A stretch of 64,000 nt of DNA from an uncultured bacterium. GTDB lineage: Bacteria; Bacillota_I; Bacilli_A; RFN20; CAG-826. The stretch lies in the NCBI GenBank assembly GCA_949283025.1, contig CASDRB010000005.1, forward strand, positions 87,588 to 151,587, written 5' to 3'. Made by a program: the position numbers and the translations under genes. Position 1 is the stretch's first letter; the number at the start of each line of letters is the position of its first letter. The notes under the pieces are model-generated. The model had not been told where the DNA came from. It saw only the letters and a list, made by a program, of their open reading frames with translations, and made no database searches. This document shows, piece by piece, positions 34,909-44,794 of this stretch.

Positions 34909-36162
34909 TCATTTCTCCTGAATTTCTACTAAAATATCACTATTATTGATTAAATTTATATCGTTTACATTAATTTTAATTATTTCCATTTCACTAGGAA
35001 TTAAAGCAGTTTTAATCAATTTTTTGATGACATTGTCGTCTTGTTTAACGATGACATTAACGTTTTTACATGGTTTTTTTACTCTGAATTTCAATTCAAC
35101 TGGTTCAGTATTTTCAACTTTGATATATTGGGGTATCACATATGAAATGTTATGTCCATTTTTTACAATAATTGTTTGTGAATGTTTGCTCAAACCTTTA
35201 ATATATAGCGCCGCCCCATGGCCAGCTGTTCTTCCTTCTTGTGTGACAAAGTCGACCAAATCATGCACATGAAGGCAATTGCCACAACAAAATAGACCAG
35301 GAGTTTGAGTTTCCATATGTTCATTAACATATGGTCCTTTTGTTGAAGATATGGAACAAGTCGTGTTATTTAAAAGACCAACATTAGGAATTAGGCCAAC
35401 TGACAATAGTAATGTGTCACATTCAAATTCTATTTCTGTGTTTGGAATAAACTGCAAATTTTCATCAACTCTTGAAACAATAATTTTTTCTAAACGTTCT
35501 TTACCAATTACTTTAGAAACAGAATGGCTTAGATACAATGGGATATCATAGTCATTTAAACATTGTGCAATATTGCGATTCAAACCATTGCTATACGGCA
35601 TTATTTCTAAAACCGCTAATACTTTTGCGCCTTCTAGAGTCATTCTTCTAGCCATGATCAAACCAATATCACCACTTCCTAATATCACTACTTTTTTTCC
35701 AACTAAATATCCTTGTAAATTAAGATATTTTTGAGCTGTACCTGCGGTAATTATACCGCTAGGTCGATCTCCAGCTAATAAAATTGCTCCAGCGTTTCGC
35801 TCATAACATCCGGTTGCAAGCACGACCGCTTTTGCTTTTATTATTGATAATCCATCTTGACAATTTGAATAAACAACTTTTAAATCTTTAGTTAATTCAA
35901 TAACTGTTGAACTTAATTTATATTCTATATGCAGTTCATTAATTTGTTGGACAAATCTGGATAAATATTCAGGTCCAGTCAATTCTTCTTTAAATTCTGT
36001 TAGGCCAAATCCATTATGAATGCATTGATTTAAAATGCCACCTAATTTATCATCTTTTTCTAAAATTAAAATATCTTTTATACCTTCATTATATGCTTGA
36101 ATAGCTGCAGCCATTCCGGCGCTTCCACCACCAATAACAACTAATTCTTTTTCAATCATCAT
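34909..36162 (-). CDS. FAD/NAD(P)-dependent oxidoreductase of the glycerol-3-phosphate set
   Basis: 417 aa from ATG 36162 (MMIEKELVV); an earlier ATG at 36174 overlaps the ribosome site and seems less likely. Two Rossmann motifs, VVIGGGSAGMAAAIQA at the start and KKVVILGSGDIGLIMA in the middle, as in NAD(P)H-dependent flavoproteins, plus FCCGNCLHVHDLVDFVTQEG near the FAD-binding end. It is encoded between the GlpA-like and DUF1667 proteins and probably passes electrons from glycerol-3-phosphate oxidation to NAD+ or another carrier; this role comes from gene context. Confidence 0.87.
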   Translation of the reverse strand: MMIEKELVVIGGGSAGMAAAIQAYNEGIKDILILEKDDKLGGILNQCIHNGFGLTEFKEELTGPEYLSRFVQQINELHIEYKLSSTVIELTKDLKVVYSNCQDGLSIIKAKAVVLATGCYERNAGAILLAGDRPSGIITAGTAQKYLNLQGYLVGKKVVILGSGDIGLIMARRMTLEGAKVLAVLEIMPYSNGLNRNIAQCLNDYDIPLYLSHSVSKVIGKERLEKIIVSRVDENLQFIPNTEIEFECDTLLLSVGLIPNVGLLNNTTCSISSTKGPYVNEHMETQTPGLFCCGNCLHVHDLVDFVTQEGRTAGHGAALYIKGLSKHSQTIIVKNGHNISYVIPQYIKVENTEPVELKFRVKKPCKNVNVIVKQDDNVIKKLIKTALIPSEMEIIKINVNDINLINNSDILVEIQEK

Positions 36163-36163
36163 A

Positions 36164-37600
36164 TTATTTTCCATCCTTTAAACGGCAAACAAGAATATTG
36201 GAATGGTTTTTATCATATAAAACATCCAAAGGAGAAATATGATATTCTTTAGCTAAAATTGAAACAATGGATGGTTGACAAAATCCACCTTGGCATTTTC
36301 CAAATCCAGCTCTTATTCTTTTTTTAATAGCTTTAACTGTATAAGGAGGAACGCTGCGTTTAAAAAGATCTTTAATTTCGCCAAGACTAATTTTTTCGCA
36401 TCCACATATGATTGTTCCGTATTCAGGATTTTGTTTAATCAATTCATTTCTTTTTTCATTGCTCAACGATTTTAAATTAATATATGGCTTAATTTTAGGA
36501 TTAAAGTCGTCTTTAGGTGTAAGATTGATTAGTTTTGATACAAATTCTTCTACAACATATTTTGCAATAGCTGGAGACGAAGCTAATCCTGGTGATTCGA
36601 TTCCACCTACTACAATAAAATTTTTAGAACTTTTAGCGCTTTCTATAACAAAATCATGCCTAGTAGATGTGGCTCTTAAACCAGAAAAACATCTTATGAC
36701 GTGCTGAAATGGAATATTTGGTATCATTTCCAAAGCTGATTTTTTAACATTTGCTAGCGTCAAAGAATCAGTCGAAAAATCTTCATTATCATCGATAAAT
36801 TCGCTTGACGGACCAACTAAATAATTTCCTGAAGTCGTCAGCGTTATTAAAATTCCTTTTCCTTTGTTGGTAGGGATAGGAAAAATAACATGATTAACTA
36901 AACCAGGCGCATAGTGATCTAAAACATAATATTCGCCTTTTCGAGGTGTTATTTTCCAATCGCATGGTTCGATAAAATTTAAAATTTTATCGCTATTTAA
37001 TCCAGCAGCGTCAATCACAATTTTGCTTTGATAAGTTTGATGATTGGTTTTAATTTCAAAATAGGAATTGCAATTGACAATATTTAAGACTTCTTCATTT
37101 AAATGAAGCTCAACACCATTATCGCATGCACATTCCATAGCGTGAGCACACAAATTAAAAGGATCTACAATTCCACATGTCGGTGCTAAAAGTCCCATTT
37201 TTAAATTAGGATTGATATTAGGCTCTATTTTAATAATTTCTTCAGCACTAAGAAGTTGAACATTCACTCCGTTTTCTTTAGCGCGTTTAGCTAAATCGTG
37301 TAAAATCAAAACCTGTTCATCAGATAAAGCAATTGTTAAAGATCCAATTTGTCCGTAGTTAACATCTAAATCTTGACATAGTTGTTTAAACATTTTATTA
37401 CCAAGCACATTTAATTTGGCTTTTAATGAATTAGGTTCAGGATCATAACCAGAATGAACAATGGCAGAATTAGCCATACTCGTTACATTGCCGACATCAT
37501 TTTCTTTATCAACGATTAAAACATCTAGATGATATTTTGATAATTCTCTAGCAATGAGTGAGCCTACAACACCAGCACCAATGACAATAACATCTCTCAT
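36164..37600 (-). CDS. GlpA-like FAD glycerol-3-phosphate dehydrogenase with BFD-type [2Fe-2S] domain
   Basis: 478 aa. N-terminal FAD site VIVIGAGVVGSLIARELSKY with a DAO fold (about 1-360). A C-terminal [2Fe-2S] BFD-like domain has cysteines in IICGCEKIS and GKCQGGFCQP. This is the anaerobic GlpA type rather than the aerobic GlpD. It oxidises glycerol-3-phosphate to dihydroxyacetone phosphate. First gene of a three-gene operon. No Shine-Dalgarno sequence; an extended -10 (TGG-TATAGT, hexamer 37611-37606) ends 5 nt before the ATG, so the mRNA may be leaderless. Confidence 0.88.
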   Translation of the reverse strand: MRDVIVIGAGVVGSLIARELSKYHLDVLIVDKENDVGNVTSMANSAIVHSGYDPEPNSLKAKLNVLGNKMFKQLCQDLDVNYGQIGSLTIALSDEQVLILHDLAKRAKENGVNVQLLSAEEIIKIEPNINPNLKMGLLAPTCGIVDPFNLCAHAMECACDNGVELHLNEEVLNIVNCNSYFEIKTNHQTYQSKIVIDAAGLNSDKILNFIEPCDWKITPRKGEYYVLDHYAPGLVNHVIFPIPTNKGKGILITLTTSGNYLVGPSSEFIDDNEDFSTDSLTLANVKKSALEMIPNIPFQHVIRCFSGLRATSTRHDFVIESAKSSKNFIVVGGIESPGLASSPAIAKYVVEEFVSKLINLTPKDDFNPKIKPYINLKSLSNEKRNELIKQNPEYGTIICGCEKISLGEIKDLFKRSVPPYTVKAIKKRIRAGFGKCQGGFCQPSIVSILAKEYHISPLDVLYDKNHSNILVCRLKDGK

Positions 37601-37651
37601 ATGTTACTATACCAATTTTATACTAATTTATTACTAAAAAGATTATTATTA

Positions 37652-38527
37652 CTATTTTAGTAATATTTCTTTGAGATGATTTAAGACTTTTTCTTTCATG
37701 TCGTCTCGTTTTAAAGCAAAATCAATTGTTGCTTCGACATAGCCATATTTATCTCCAACATCGTAGCGTCTACCAATAAAATCATAAACGATAACGTCTT
37801 GTCTTTTTGCCAAAACTTTAATAGCGTCTGTCAATTGAATTTCTCCACCTTTGCCTGGTTTGGCATCTTTTAAAATATCAAATATTTCAGGCGTTAACAA
37901 ATACCTTCCTAAACATGCTAAACGAGAAGGAGCTTTATCGATATCTGGTTTTTCAACCATATCTTTTAATAAAGCGATTCTATTTTCCATTGGTGCTTTT
38001 AAAGACATAATGCCATATTTATTGACATTTTCTAATGCTACATTTTGACATCCTATTATTGAATTATGATATATATTATATATATCAATCATTTGTTTGG
38101 AGACATTATCGCCATGTGCATTAATAATTAAATCATCTCCTAAAATAATGACAAATGGTTCATTTCCAACTGCTTCTTTGCAACATAAAATTGCATGTCC
38201 TAAACCTTTCATTTCATGTTGATAGACATAACTAATTTTGGCCATTGTGGCAATTTGTTTAATGGCTTCTGCTTCTTTTTGTTTGCCGTTAGAAATTAAA
38301 TAATTTTCATATGCTTCATTTCTTTTAAAATGTTCAATAATATCTTTTTTAGCATCAGAAATAATCAAAATAACTTCTTCAATACCTGCATCAACTGCCT
38401 CTTTGATTTGATATTGTAAAGTAGGAATATCAACAATCGGCAACATCTCTTTGGCTAACGCCTTTGTCGCGGGAAGAAATCTAGTCCCTAAACCAGCGGC
38501 AGGAATAACTGCTTTTTTAACTTGCAT
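37652..38527 (-). CDS. galU: UTP-glucose-1-phosphate uridylyltransferase GalU
   Basis: 291 aa, the normal length. Nucleotidyltransferase motif VIPAAGLGTRFLPATKALAKEM, with FVIILGDDLI and a typical VEKP stretch (DMVEKPDIDKAPS). It makes UDP-glucose for glycolipids, polysaccharides and teichoic acid-type polymers. It stands as a single gene between the pnp terminator and the glycerol-3-phosphate operon, whose promoter region overlaps its end. Confidence 0.95.
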   Translation of the reverse strand: MQVKKAVIPAAGLGTRFLPATKALAKEMLPIVDIPTLQYQIKEAVDAGIEEVILIISDAKKDIIEHFKRNEAYENYLISNGKQKEAEAIKQIATMAKISYVYQHEMKGLGHAILCCKEAVGNEPFVIILGDDLIINAHGDNVSKQMIDIYNIYHNSIIGCQNVALENVNKYGIMSLKAPMENRIALLKDMVEKPDIDKAPSRLACLGRYLLTPEIFDILKDAKPGKGGEIQLTDAIKVLAKRQDVIVYDFIGRRYDVGDKYGYVEATIDFALKRDDMKEKVLNHLKEILLK

Positions 38528-38627
38528 AACAATTTCCTTTCTTGATTTTACATCACTACTAATATAATTGATAATTCAATTATAAAGTATAGGTGCGATA
38601 AAAACAATAAAACTAGCAATGACAAAT

Positions 38628-38648
38628 AAAAAGGATGCATTCGCATCC
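38628..38648 (-). terminator. pnp terminator
   Basis: On the minus strand GGATGC (38648-38643), loop GAAT, GCATCC (38638-38633), then five T. It lies 11 nt after the pnp stop. Confidence 0.9.
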
Positions 38649-38658
38649 ATTTTATGAT

Positions 38659-40854
38659 TTATTTTTTAAATTTTCTTGGACCTTTGATAAAATTATCAAT
38701 TTTCTTTTTGGTCGATTCAGGTTTTTCTTCAAAATTTTCAGGTTTTTCTTCAAATTCTTTATGAGAAACTTTAACTTTACCATGATCATCGATTTCGATT
38801 ACTTTAACTTTTAAAGTATCGCCAATATTGACTACATCGCTGGCTTTATCAATAAATCCCCATCCTAAACGTGAAACATGGCACAATCCTTCGCAGCTTC
38901 CAAACAATTTAACAAAGGCGCCATAATCCTCAACTCTAGTGACGATTCCTTCATAAATTTCACCGACTTTGGCTTCTTTAACAATATCGTCAATCATTTG
39001 TTTAGCGCGATTAATCACATCACGATTCATATGATAAATGGTAATTTGTCCACTATCCTCAATATCGATTTTGCAATTATCGCATTTTGCAATAATATCA
39101 TTGATAACTTTGCCACCTGTGCCGATAACTTCTCTAATTTTATCAGCATCAATAAAGAATGTTGTCATCTTAGGAGCATATTTTCCAACATCGCTTCTTG
39201 GTTTATCAATTGCTTTTGCCATTACTTCGCGGATTTGTGCTCTAGCGACGTGAGCTTGATCTAAAGCTTCTTTTAATACTTCTCTTGTCACGCCTTTAAT
39301 CTTAATGTCCATTTGCAATGCGGTAATACCTTTTTCAGTACCAGCAACTTTAAAGTCCATATCGCCAAAATGATCTTCTAAACCTTGAATATCAGTTAAA
39401 ATTGTATATGGATGCTTTCCATCTAATGGACCAGAAGATATTAAGCCCATGGCAATGCCAGAAACCATTGCTTTGATTGGAACACCGGCTGCCATTAAAG
39501 ACATGCAAGATGCGCAAATGCTCGCTTGCGAAGACGAACCATTAGATTCGACAACTTCAGCAACAGTACGGATAGTGTATGGGAATTCTTCTTCGCTTGG
39601 AATCACATAACTTAAAGCTCTTTCTCCTAAAGCACCATGACCAATTTCTCTTCTTCCTGGAGATCCCATTCGACCAACTTCGCCAACAGAATATGGTGGG
39701 AAATTATAATGATGCATCCAGCGTTTGCTATCTTCTTCAGTCAAATTATCTAATAATTGCTCATCAGATTTAGCACCTAAAGTTGTGATAGAAATAACTT
39801 GAGTTTGCCCACGAGTAAACATTGCTGAACCATGAGTTCTTGGAAGCAAATCGACTTGAGCATCTAATGGACGAATCTCGTCTACTTTTCTTCCATCTGG
39901 TCTAATTTTTTCTTCGGTAATTAATCTTCTAACTTCGTTAGCGACCAATCCTTCTAAAACTTGTGAAACCATCGACATGGTTTTTTGATGAGTTTTTTCA
40001 TCAGGATACAAACGAGTATCATAATCATCTAAGATTTCATTTTCAATTGCATCAATCGCGTCTTGTCTTTCTAACTTATCAAAAATAGAAATGGCTTTGC
40101 ATAAGCGTTCTTTGCTTCTGTCGGTCACATCTTTTTCGATAGTTTCATCAATTTTATAAAGTTCGACAACACGTTTTTCTTTGCCGATTTCTTTTGCAAT
40201 TTCAACTTGCCAATCGCATAAGCGCTTAATGGCTTCATGGCCAAACATTAAAGCATCCAACACTTCATCTTCTGGAACTTGATTAGCTCCAGCTTCAACC
40301 ATATTAATTGCATCTTTTGTTCCAGCAACCGTAATTTTAATATCGGACTTGCTCCATTGTTCAACAGTTGGATTAATAATAAATTTGCCATCGACGCGTC
40401 CCACATAAACACCAGCGATAGGTCCATCAAAAGGAATATCGGAGATGCACAATGCTAAAGACGAGCCTAACATCGCTGCCATTTCAGGCGTCGCATCAGG
40501 ATCGACAGACATGACAGTGTTAACTATTTGCACTTCATTTCTAAATCCATCCGCAAACATAGGACGAATCGGACGATCAATCAATCTTGCAGTTAAAGTG
40601 GCGTGTTCGCCAGCACGACCTTCTCTTCTTAAAAATGAGCCAGGAATCTTACCAATAGCGTATAGTTTTTCTTCATATTGAACAGTCAACGGGAAGAAAT
40701 CGCCTTCTTTTGGAAGATCAGAGGCACATACTGTGGAAAGAACTGCTGTTTCATCATATCTAACTAAAACGGCACCATCAGCTTGCTTAGCGATTTCGCC
40801 AGTTTCAACAACGAACTTCTTTCCTTCGAATTCTAATTCGAATACTCTTTTCAT
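38659..40854 (-). CDS. pnp: Polyribonucleotide nucleotidyltransferase (PNPase)
   Basis: 731 aa. Two RNase PH domains (about 10-140 and 320-550), a KH domain (about 560-615, [19 protein letters not shown]) and an S1 domain (about 625-695, [20 protein letters not shown]), then a Lys/Glu-rich tail with two similar EEKPE stretches. It is a 3'-to-5' phosphorolytic exoribonuclease. Own promoter with an extended -10 (TGT-TATAAT, hexamer 40895-40890). It follows the rpsO terminator, the order seen in Bacillus. Confidence 0.97.
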   Translation of the reverse strand: MKRVFELEFEGKKFVVETGEIAKQADGAVLVRYDETAVLSTVCASDLPKEGDFFPLTVQYEEKLYAIGKIPGSFLRREGRAGEHATLTARLIDRPIRPMFADGFRNEVQIVNTVMSVDPDATPEMAAMLGSSLALCISDIPFDGPIAGVYVGRVDGKFIINPTVEQWSKSDIKITVAGTKDAINMVEAGANQVPEDEVLDALMFGHEAIKRLCDWQVEIAKEIGKEKRVVELYKIDETIEKDVTDRSKERLCKAISIFDKLERQDAIDAIENEILDDYDTRLYPDEKTHQKTMSMVSQVLEGLVANEVRRLITEEKIRPDGRKVDEIRPLDAQVDLLPRTHGSAMFTRGQTQVISITTLGAKSDEQLLDNLTEEDSKRWMHHYNFPPYSVGEVGRMGSPGRREIGHGALGERALSYVIPSEEEFPYTIRTVAEVVESNGSSSQASICASCMSLMAAGVPIKAMVSGIAMGLISSGPLDGKHPYTILTDIQGLEDHFGDMDFKVAGTEKGITALQMDIKIKGVTREVLKEALDQAHVARAQIREVMAKAIDKPRSDVGKYAPKMTTFFIDADKIREVIGTGGKVINDIIAKCDNCKIDIEDSGQITIYHMNRDVINRAKQMIDDIVKEAKVGEIYEGIVTRVEDYGAFVKLFGSCEGLCHVSRLGWGFIDKASDVVNIGDTLKVKVIEIDDHGKVKVSHKEFEEKPENFEEKPESTKKKIDNFIKGPRKFKK

Positions 40855-40927
40855 TTCTTTTTCTCTCTTTCTTAATATATACGCAAGTGATTATAACATA
40901 ATCAAAATTAAAATAACATCTATAATT

Positions 40928-40950
40928 AAAAAAGACCGCCGAAGCGGTCT
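40928..40950 (-). terminator. rpsO terminator with UUCG tetraloop
   Basis: On the minus strand AGACCGC, loop TTCG, GCGGTCT (arms 40950-40944 and 40939-40933), followed by a run of T. A very stable intrinsic terminator between rpsO and pnp. Confidence 0.95.
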
Positions 40951-40966
40951 AAATGAATTACATATT

Positions 40967-41236
40967 TTATTTTCTTAAACCTAATCTTGCAATTAAGGTC
41001 AAATATGTTTCGCGATCAGTACGAGCTAAATAATCTAATAAAGCACGTCTTTGGCCAACAAGAATTAACAACGAACGTCTTGATGCGTGGTCTTTATCAT
41101 GAACTTTTAAGTGAGCGGTTAAACGATTGATTTGTTTTGTTAAAATCGCTACTTGAACTTCGGTTGAACCAGTATCTTTTGGATTTTTACCATATTCATT
41201 GACAATTTCTTGAATTTCAGTTTTGCTCAATGCCAT
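40967..41236 (-). CDS. rpsO: 30S ribosomal protein S15
   Basis: 89 aa, the usual length. It begins [18 protein letters not shown] and carries the S15 signature [32 protein letters not shown]15 binds the 16S rRNA three-way junction early in 30S assembly. Strong ribosome site (AGGAGG). A folded leader upstream may bind S15 for autoregulation. Confidence 0.98.
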   Translation of the reverse strand: MALSKTEIQEIVNEYGKNPKDTGSTEVQVAILTKQINRLTAHLKVHDKDHASRRSLLILVGQRRALLDYLARTDRETYLTLIARLGLRK

Positions 41237-41264
41237 TTGTTTTTCCTCCTATTTTAATTCTTAG

Positions 41265-41309
41265 CTTAATCATCGGATAGCGTCGGAGTGTCGCTATTCA
41301 GCGATTAAG
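41265..41309 (-). promoter_or_regulatory. Candidate S15-binding leader of rpsO
   Basis: On the minus strand a two-tier hairpin: outer 7-bp stem CTTAATC/GATTAAG, a 5 x 5 internal loop (GCTGA against CCGAT), an inner 6-bp stem ATAGCG/CGCTAT and a 9-nt loop. It sits about 14-28 nt before the AGGAGG of rpsO. Many bacteria control rpsO through such leaders bound by S15; this particular structure is inferred from base pairing only. Confidence 0.65.
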
Positions 41310-41332
41310 TTGCGCATGTATTAATATACATA

Positions 41333-42247
41333 TTAAATCTTTATTTGTAAAGTCTTATTTTTTAATTGTTTTTTTGCTTCATCAATATCAGATAGCACTT
41401 GTTTTTTTAATTCCTCAATATTGCTGAATTTTTGTTCTGAACGAATAAATTTAATAAAATCGCATTTAACTTCAAAGCCATATACTTCATTATCAAAATC
41501 AAAAATATTAACTTCGACGATAGGTTTGTCCAATTCATTGATTGTTGGATGGACACCGACATTAGCTAGCCCATAATATTCTTGATGATTGACACATACT
41601 TTACATAAATAAACACCATATTTGGGCATGACATAATCATCATTAATTTCAATGTTAATAGTATTAAATCCTAAATGTCTTCCTTTTCCAAATCCGTGTT
41701 TGACAACTCCGTTTATACTATAAGGACGATTCAATAGTTTATTGGCGTGTTCAATTTGGCCATCTTTAATCATTTTCCTAATCGAAGATGATGAAATTTT
41801 TTGGTTGTTTTCAAATCTTATGTTGATTAAATCAACATTAAAGTATTTTTTTAATAGGTCTGGTGTTCCTTTTCCTTGATATCCAAATGTAAAATCTTGT
41901 CCGCAAATCAAAATTTGTGGATTGATGATTTTTAACACTTTAAAAATAAAATCATCCGGCGATGTTTTAAGCATTCGTTCATCAACTTTTAACAATAACA
42001 AATATTCAACGCCCATTTTTTCAAATAGACTTTTTTTAAATTCTAGTGGCGTTATTTCCTCGTTTTTTAAATCGATGTTTTTAGGTGAAGATTCAAAACT
42101 TAAAACACCAATTGCATAAGAATATCGCCTTGCATGTTCAATCAATTTAGCATGACCAATATGAACACCATCAAAAAAACCCAAGCATAAGCTGATTGGC
42201 TCATCAATTTTTATTGGATGATCAATATCAAAACTATAAATCTTCAT
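41333..42247 (-). CDS. ribF: Bifunctional riboflavin kinase/FMN adenylyltransferase RibF
   Basis: 304 aa. The N-terminal adenylyltransferase has LCLGFFDGVHIGHAKLI and a later SSSIRKMI stretch. The C-terminal flavokinase has GKGRHLGFNTINIEI and AVVNVG-like ANVGVHPTI. It makes FMN and FAD from riboflavin, which the flavoenzymes in this window need. It overlaps truB by 14 nt. Confidence 0.95.
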   Translation of the reverse strand: MKIYSFDIDHPIKIDEPISLCLGFFDGVHIGHAKLIEHARRYSYAIGVLSFESSPKNIDLKNEEITPLEFKKSLFEKMGVEYLLLLKVDERMLKTSPDDFIFKVLKIINPQILICGQDFTFGYQGKGTPDLLKKYFNVDLINIRFENNQKISSSSIRKMIKDGQIEHANKLLNRPYSINGVVKHGFGKGRHLGFNTINIEINDDYVMPKYGVYLCKVCVNHQEYYGLANVGVHPTINELDKPIVEVNIFDFDNEVYGFEVKCDFIKFIRSEQKFSNIEELKKQVLSDIDEAKKQLKNKTLQIKI

Positions 42248-43091
42248 TAAAAAAACCTCTTAACGATTTGTATAAACCATCGCTAACTTTTTCATAAATT
42301 GCGAGCAATTTATCATTTTTATTAAAAATAGCAATTCTTTCATCGCTTTCATTTAAAAATAAACGTTTTCCATTTTTTATATCTTTTTCAATATGCTCAT
42401 TGACCACCACATGTTTAAAAAAGTTTAAACATCGATTAAAAGGAATAATAGAATCAGGGCATACAGTTTCAAAATTACTAGCCTGATTTAACAAATAATG
42501 CCCCACTTTTGTTCTTTGTAAATTTAATAAATGTCCGACACAATTTAATTGTTCAGCGATAGTTTCACCTAATGTGCGTATATATGTACCTTTAGATACA
42601 TGAGCTAAAAAAGTAATTGTTTGACCATCAAAATCAATCAATCTTAAATCAAAAATTTCAATGTCTTTTTCTTTTCTTTTGACTTGTTTTCCTTCTCTAG
42701 CATATTGATACAAAGGTTTGCCTTCAACTTTAATTGCCGAATACATCGGTGGCAATTGCTTTTGTTTTCCGATTAAACGATTAAAAGTCGATAATATATC
42801 TTGCTTAGTTAAATTAGGAATAGGCGTAGTTTGAATAACTTTGCCATCAACATCTGCAGAATCAGTTTTTTCACCAAGTTTTAATCTTGCAATATATGTC
42901 TTATCAAAAGATTCAATAAATTGACCAATTTTAGTGCCGTTATTAACTAAAATAATCAATAGACCAGTCGCAAACGGATCTAAAGTTCCACAATGCCCAA
43001 TCTTTTTTAAATTTAAAAGATGTTTTAACTTCGTGCATACGTCTTGCGAGGTCCAGCCTTGTGGCTTATCAAACAAAATAATTCCATCCAT
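42234..43091 (-). CDS. truB: tRNA pseudouridine-55 synthase TruB
   Basis: 285 aa. The start [17 protein letters not shown] and the catalytic aspartate in [16 protein letters not shown] are typical. It makes pseudouridine 55 in the T loop of tRNAs. It is divergent from the PP-loop/GNAT gene across 40 nt. No clear Shine-Dalgarno sequence. Confidence 0.96.
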   Translation of the reverse strand: MDGIILFDKPQGWTSQDVCTKLKHLLNLKKIGHCGTLDPFATGLLIILVNNGTKIGQFIESFDKTYIARLKLGEKTDSADVDGKVIQTTPIPNLTKQDILSTFNRLIGKQKQLPPMYSAIKVEGKPLYQYAREGKQVKRKEKDIEIFDLRLIDFDGQTITFLAHVSKGTYIRTLGETIAEQLNCVGHLLNLQRTKVGHYLLNQASNFETVCPDSIIPFNRCLNFFKHVVVNEHIEKDIKNGKRLFLNESDERIAIFNKNDKLLAIYEKVSDGLYKSLRGFFNEDL

Positions 43092-43116
43092 ACTTTATTT
43101 AACTTCATTAAAATAA

Positions 43117-43122
43117 TATAAT
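43117..43122 (+). promoter_or_regulatory. -10 box of the PP-loop/GNAT fusion gene
   Basis: TATAAT ends 9 nt before the ATG at 43132, leaving a predicted leader of about 3 nt; no Shine-Dalgarno sequence. The 40-nt divergent spacer also has to hold the truB promoter. Confidence 0.6.
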
Positions 43123-43131
43123 TATTTCATT

Positions 43132-44325
43132 ATGAAAGCAATTAGAACCATTTTAGCTTGCATGCGCAAAGCCGACCAAACATTTAATCTAATTAATCAT
43201 GGCGATAAAATTGTCGTTGGATTATCTGGTGGTAAAGATAGTGTTGCTTTATTATATTGTTTGAATTTATATCAAAAATTTTCACATAAAAATTTTATCG
43301 TTCAACCAGTGTATTTAGATTTAGGATTTCCTAATTCTAATAGCGAGCCATTAAAACAATTTTGCCATTCATTAGGATATGATTTACACATCGAAAATTG
43401 TCAAGATGTGTATAAAATTTTAACCATCCAACAAGAAAAGCAACATTTAAATCATTTGCCATGCTCGATATGTTCTAAAATGAAAAAAGCGGCAATCAAT
43501 AAAGTAGCAAATAATATCAAATTTAATAAAGTTTCGTTTGCCCACCATGTCGATGACGCAATTGAAACGCTATTTATGAATATGATTTATGGTGGTCGTT
43601 TTGCAACTTTTTCACCTATGATGGAACTACAAAGAGCTAACATTACATTTATTCGCCCTTTTATTAAAGTGCATGAAAAAGATATTATCCGATTAATTAA
43701 AGAAGAAAATTTGCCTGTTTTTGCTTCAGGATGCCCAGCTGATAAAACGACAAGTCGTCAAGATATCAAAAATATTTTAAATGATTTTAAAAAGAAATAC
43801 CCCACTAGCGAAGATAATTTCTTAAATGCTTTAACTAATTATCATCAATTAGATTTATGGGGTGATGAAATTTATTATCAAGTCAACCAAAAAGGTTTAA
43901 CCATCAAACCAGTAGTGACTTCTATTGATAAATATCATGAACTCAAAATTCGTCAAAAAGTATTTGAAAAAGAACAAAGTGTCTCGTTTTTAAAAGAATA
44001 TGTTGATGATCAAGAACTTATTAGTGAATCTTTTTTAATTTGTTTTAAAAATAAAATAATAGGTTGTGTAAGATACATTAATCAAAATCGCCAAATCATT
44101 ATTCAACGACTAGCGATTTTAAAGCCTTATCGCCACAAAGGATATGGATATCAAGTAATGATGTTTTTAAACGATTTTTTAAAAAGCAAATACACACCCG
44201 CTACTATTACTATTCACGCTCAATATTATCTCAAAGATTTTTATTTAAAACTTGGATATAGCATCCAAGGAAAGCCGTTTTATGAAGCTAAAATCAAACA
44301 TATTACCATGGTGAAAAATATATAG
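43132..44325 (+). CDS. TtcA-like PP-loop tRNA thiolation enzyme fused to a GNAT domain
   Basis: 397 aa. Residues about 1-240 are a TtcA/TilS-type PP-loop ATPase (SGGKDS 32-37) with the three cysteines of the TtcA [4Fe-4S] site: C111 and C114 in PCSICSKM and C201 in SGCPADKTTSRQ. TtcA makes 2-thiocytidine 32 in tRNA. Residues about 245-397 are a complete GNAT acetyltransferase domain (RQKVFEKEQSVSFLKEYVDD, RLAILKPYRHKGYGYQVM, FYLKLGYSIQGKPFYEA). I do not know this fusion as a standard architecture. The gene runs against its neighbours and has a close -10 box with no Shine-Dalgarno sequence. Confidence 0.85.
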   Translation: MKAIRTILACMRKADQTFNLINHGDKIVVGLSGGKDSVALLYCLNLYQKFSHKNFIVQPVYLDLGFPNSNSEPLKQFCHSLGYDLHIENCQDVYKILTIQQEKQHLNHLPCSICSKMKKAAINKVANNIKFNKVSFAHHVDDAIETLFMNMIYGGRFATFSPMMELQRANITFIRPFIKVHEKDIIRLIKEENLPVFASGCPADKTTSRQDIKNILNDFKKKYPTSEDNFLNALTNYHQLDLWGDEIYYQVNQKGLTIKPVVTSIDKYHELKIRQKVFEKEQSVSFLKEYVDDQELISESFLICFKNKIIGCVRYINQNRQIIIQRLAILKPYRHKGYGYQVMMFLNDFLKSKYTPATITIHAQYYLKDFYLKLGYSIQGKPFYEAKIKHITMVKNI

Positions 44326-44763
44326 TTATTTTAATTTATCTGGTACTGGTAAATCTAATTGATTAAATAAATATACGTAAGTTTTTTTCTTATTTAAATC
44401 ATATTCGTATGCATTTTCTATGTCTTGATAAGTTGCAGGATAAGAAACAATAATTACATGGACATAATCTAGGTTATCTAAATTCGCGTATTCATGAATT
44501 ATCTCTTTCATTTTATAAATTGGACATGGGAGTTCATATTGCATCCATTTAATTTTGTTGATGTTTATGCTATTTGATGGACTAGCTTCTATGCCGCTTT
44601 CCCAAGCTGAATGATATTGCCAGCAATAAATATTAAAATCTTTATCAAAATTTCTTTGATATGGAACATAAGAATACTGTGAATAATCTCTAGCTGAACA
44701 ACTTGTCAAACAACAAGTTAACAAAATAAGACCGACATTAACATTAAACAATATCTTTTTCAT
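44326..44763 (-). CDS. Small lipoprotein, intact member of a local family
   Basis: 145 aa from ATG 44763 (MKKILFNVNV); a GTG 12 nt further up is less likely. The signal peptide ends in a lipobox TSCS-type (CCLTSCSARD). The C-terminal part (YCWQ, YELPCPIYKMKEIIHEY, DYVHVIIVSYPAT, KKKTYVYLFNQLDLP) resembles the 45094-45378 remnant closely enough to call them paralogues. Function unknown; probably anchored outside the membrane. Its stop abuts that of the convergent fusion gene. Confidence 0.75.
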   Translation of the reverse strand: MKKILFNVNVGLILLTCCLTSCSARDYSQYSYVPYQRNFDKDFNIYCWQYHSAWESGIEASPSNSININKIKWMQYELPCPIYKMKEIIHEYANLDNLDYVHVIIVSYPATYQDIENAYEYDLNKKKTYVYLFNQLDLPVPDKLK

Positions 44764-44794
44764 AGCATCATCCACTCATCAAGATAAGTTTTAT

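Noticed and set aside
37648-37664. Terminator or operator ATTACTA-TTT-TAGTAAT at the end of galU
   Set aside because: It overlaps the galU stop codon, is AT-only apart from one pair per arm and lacks a T run; kept out as likely chance in AT-rich DNA.
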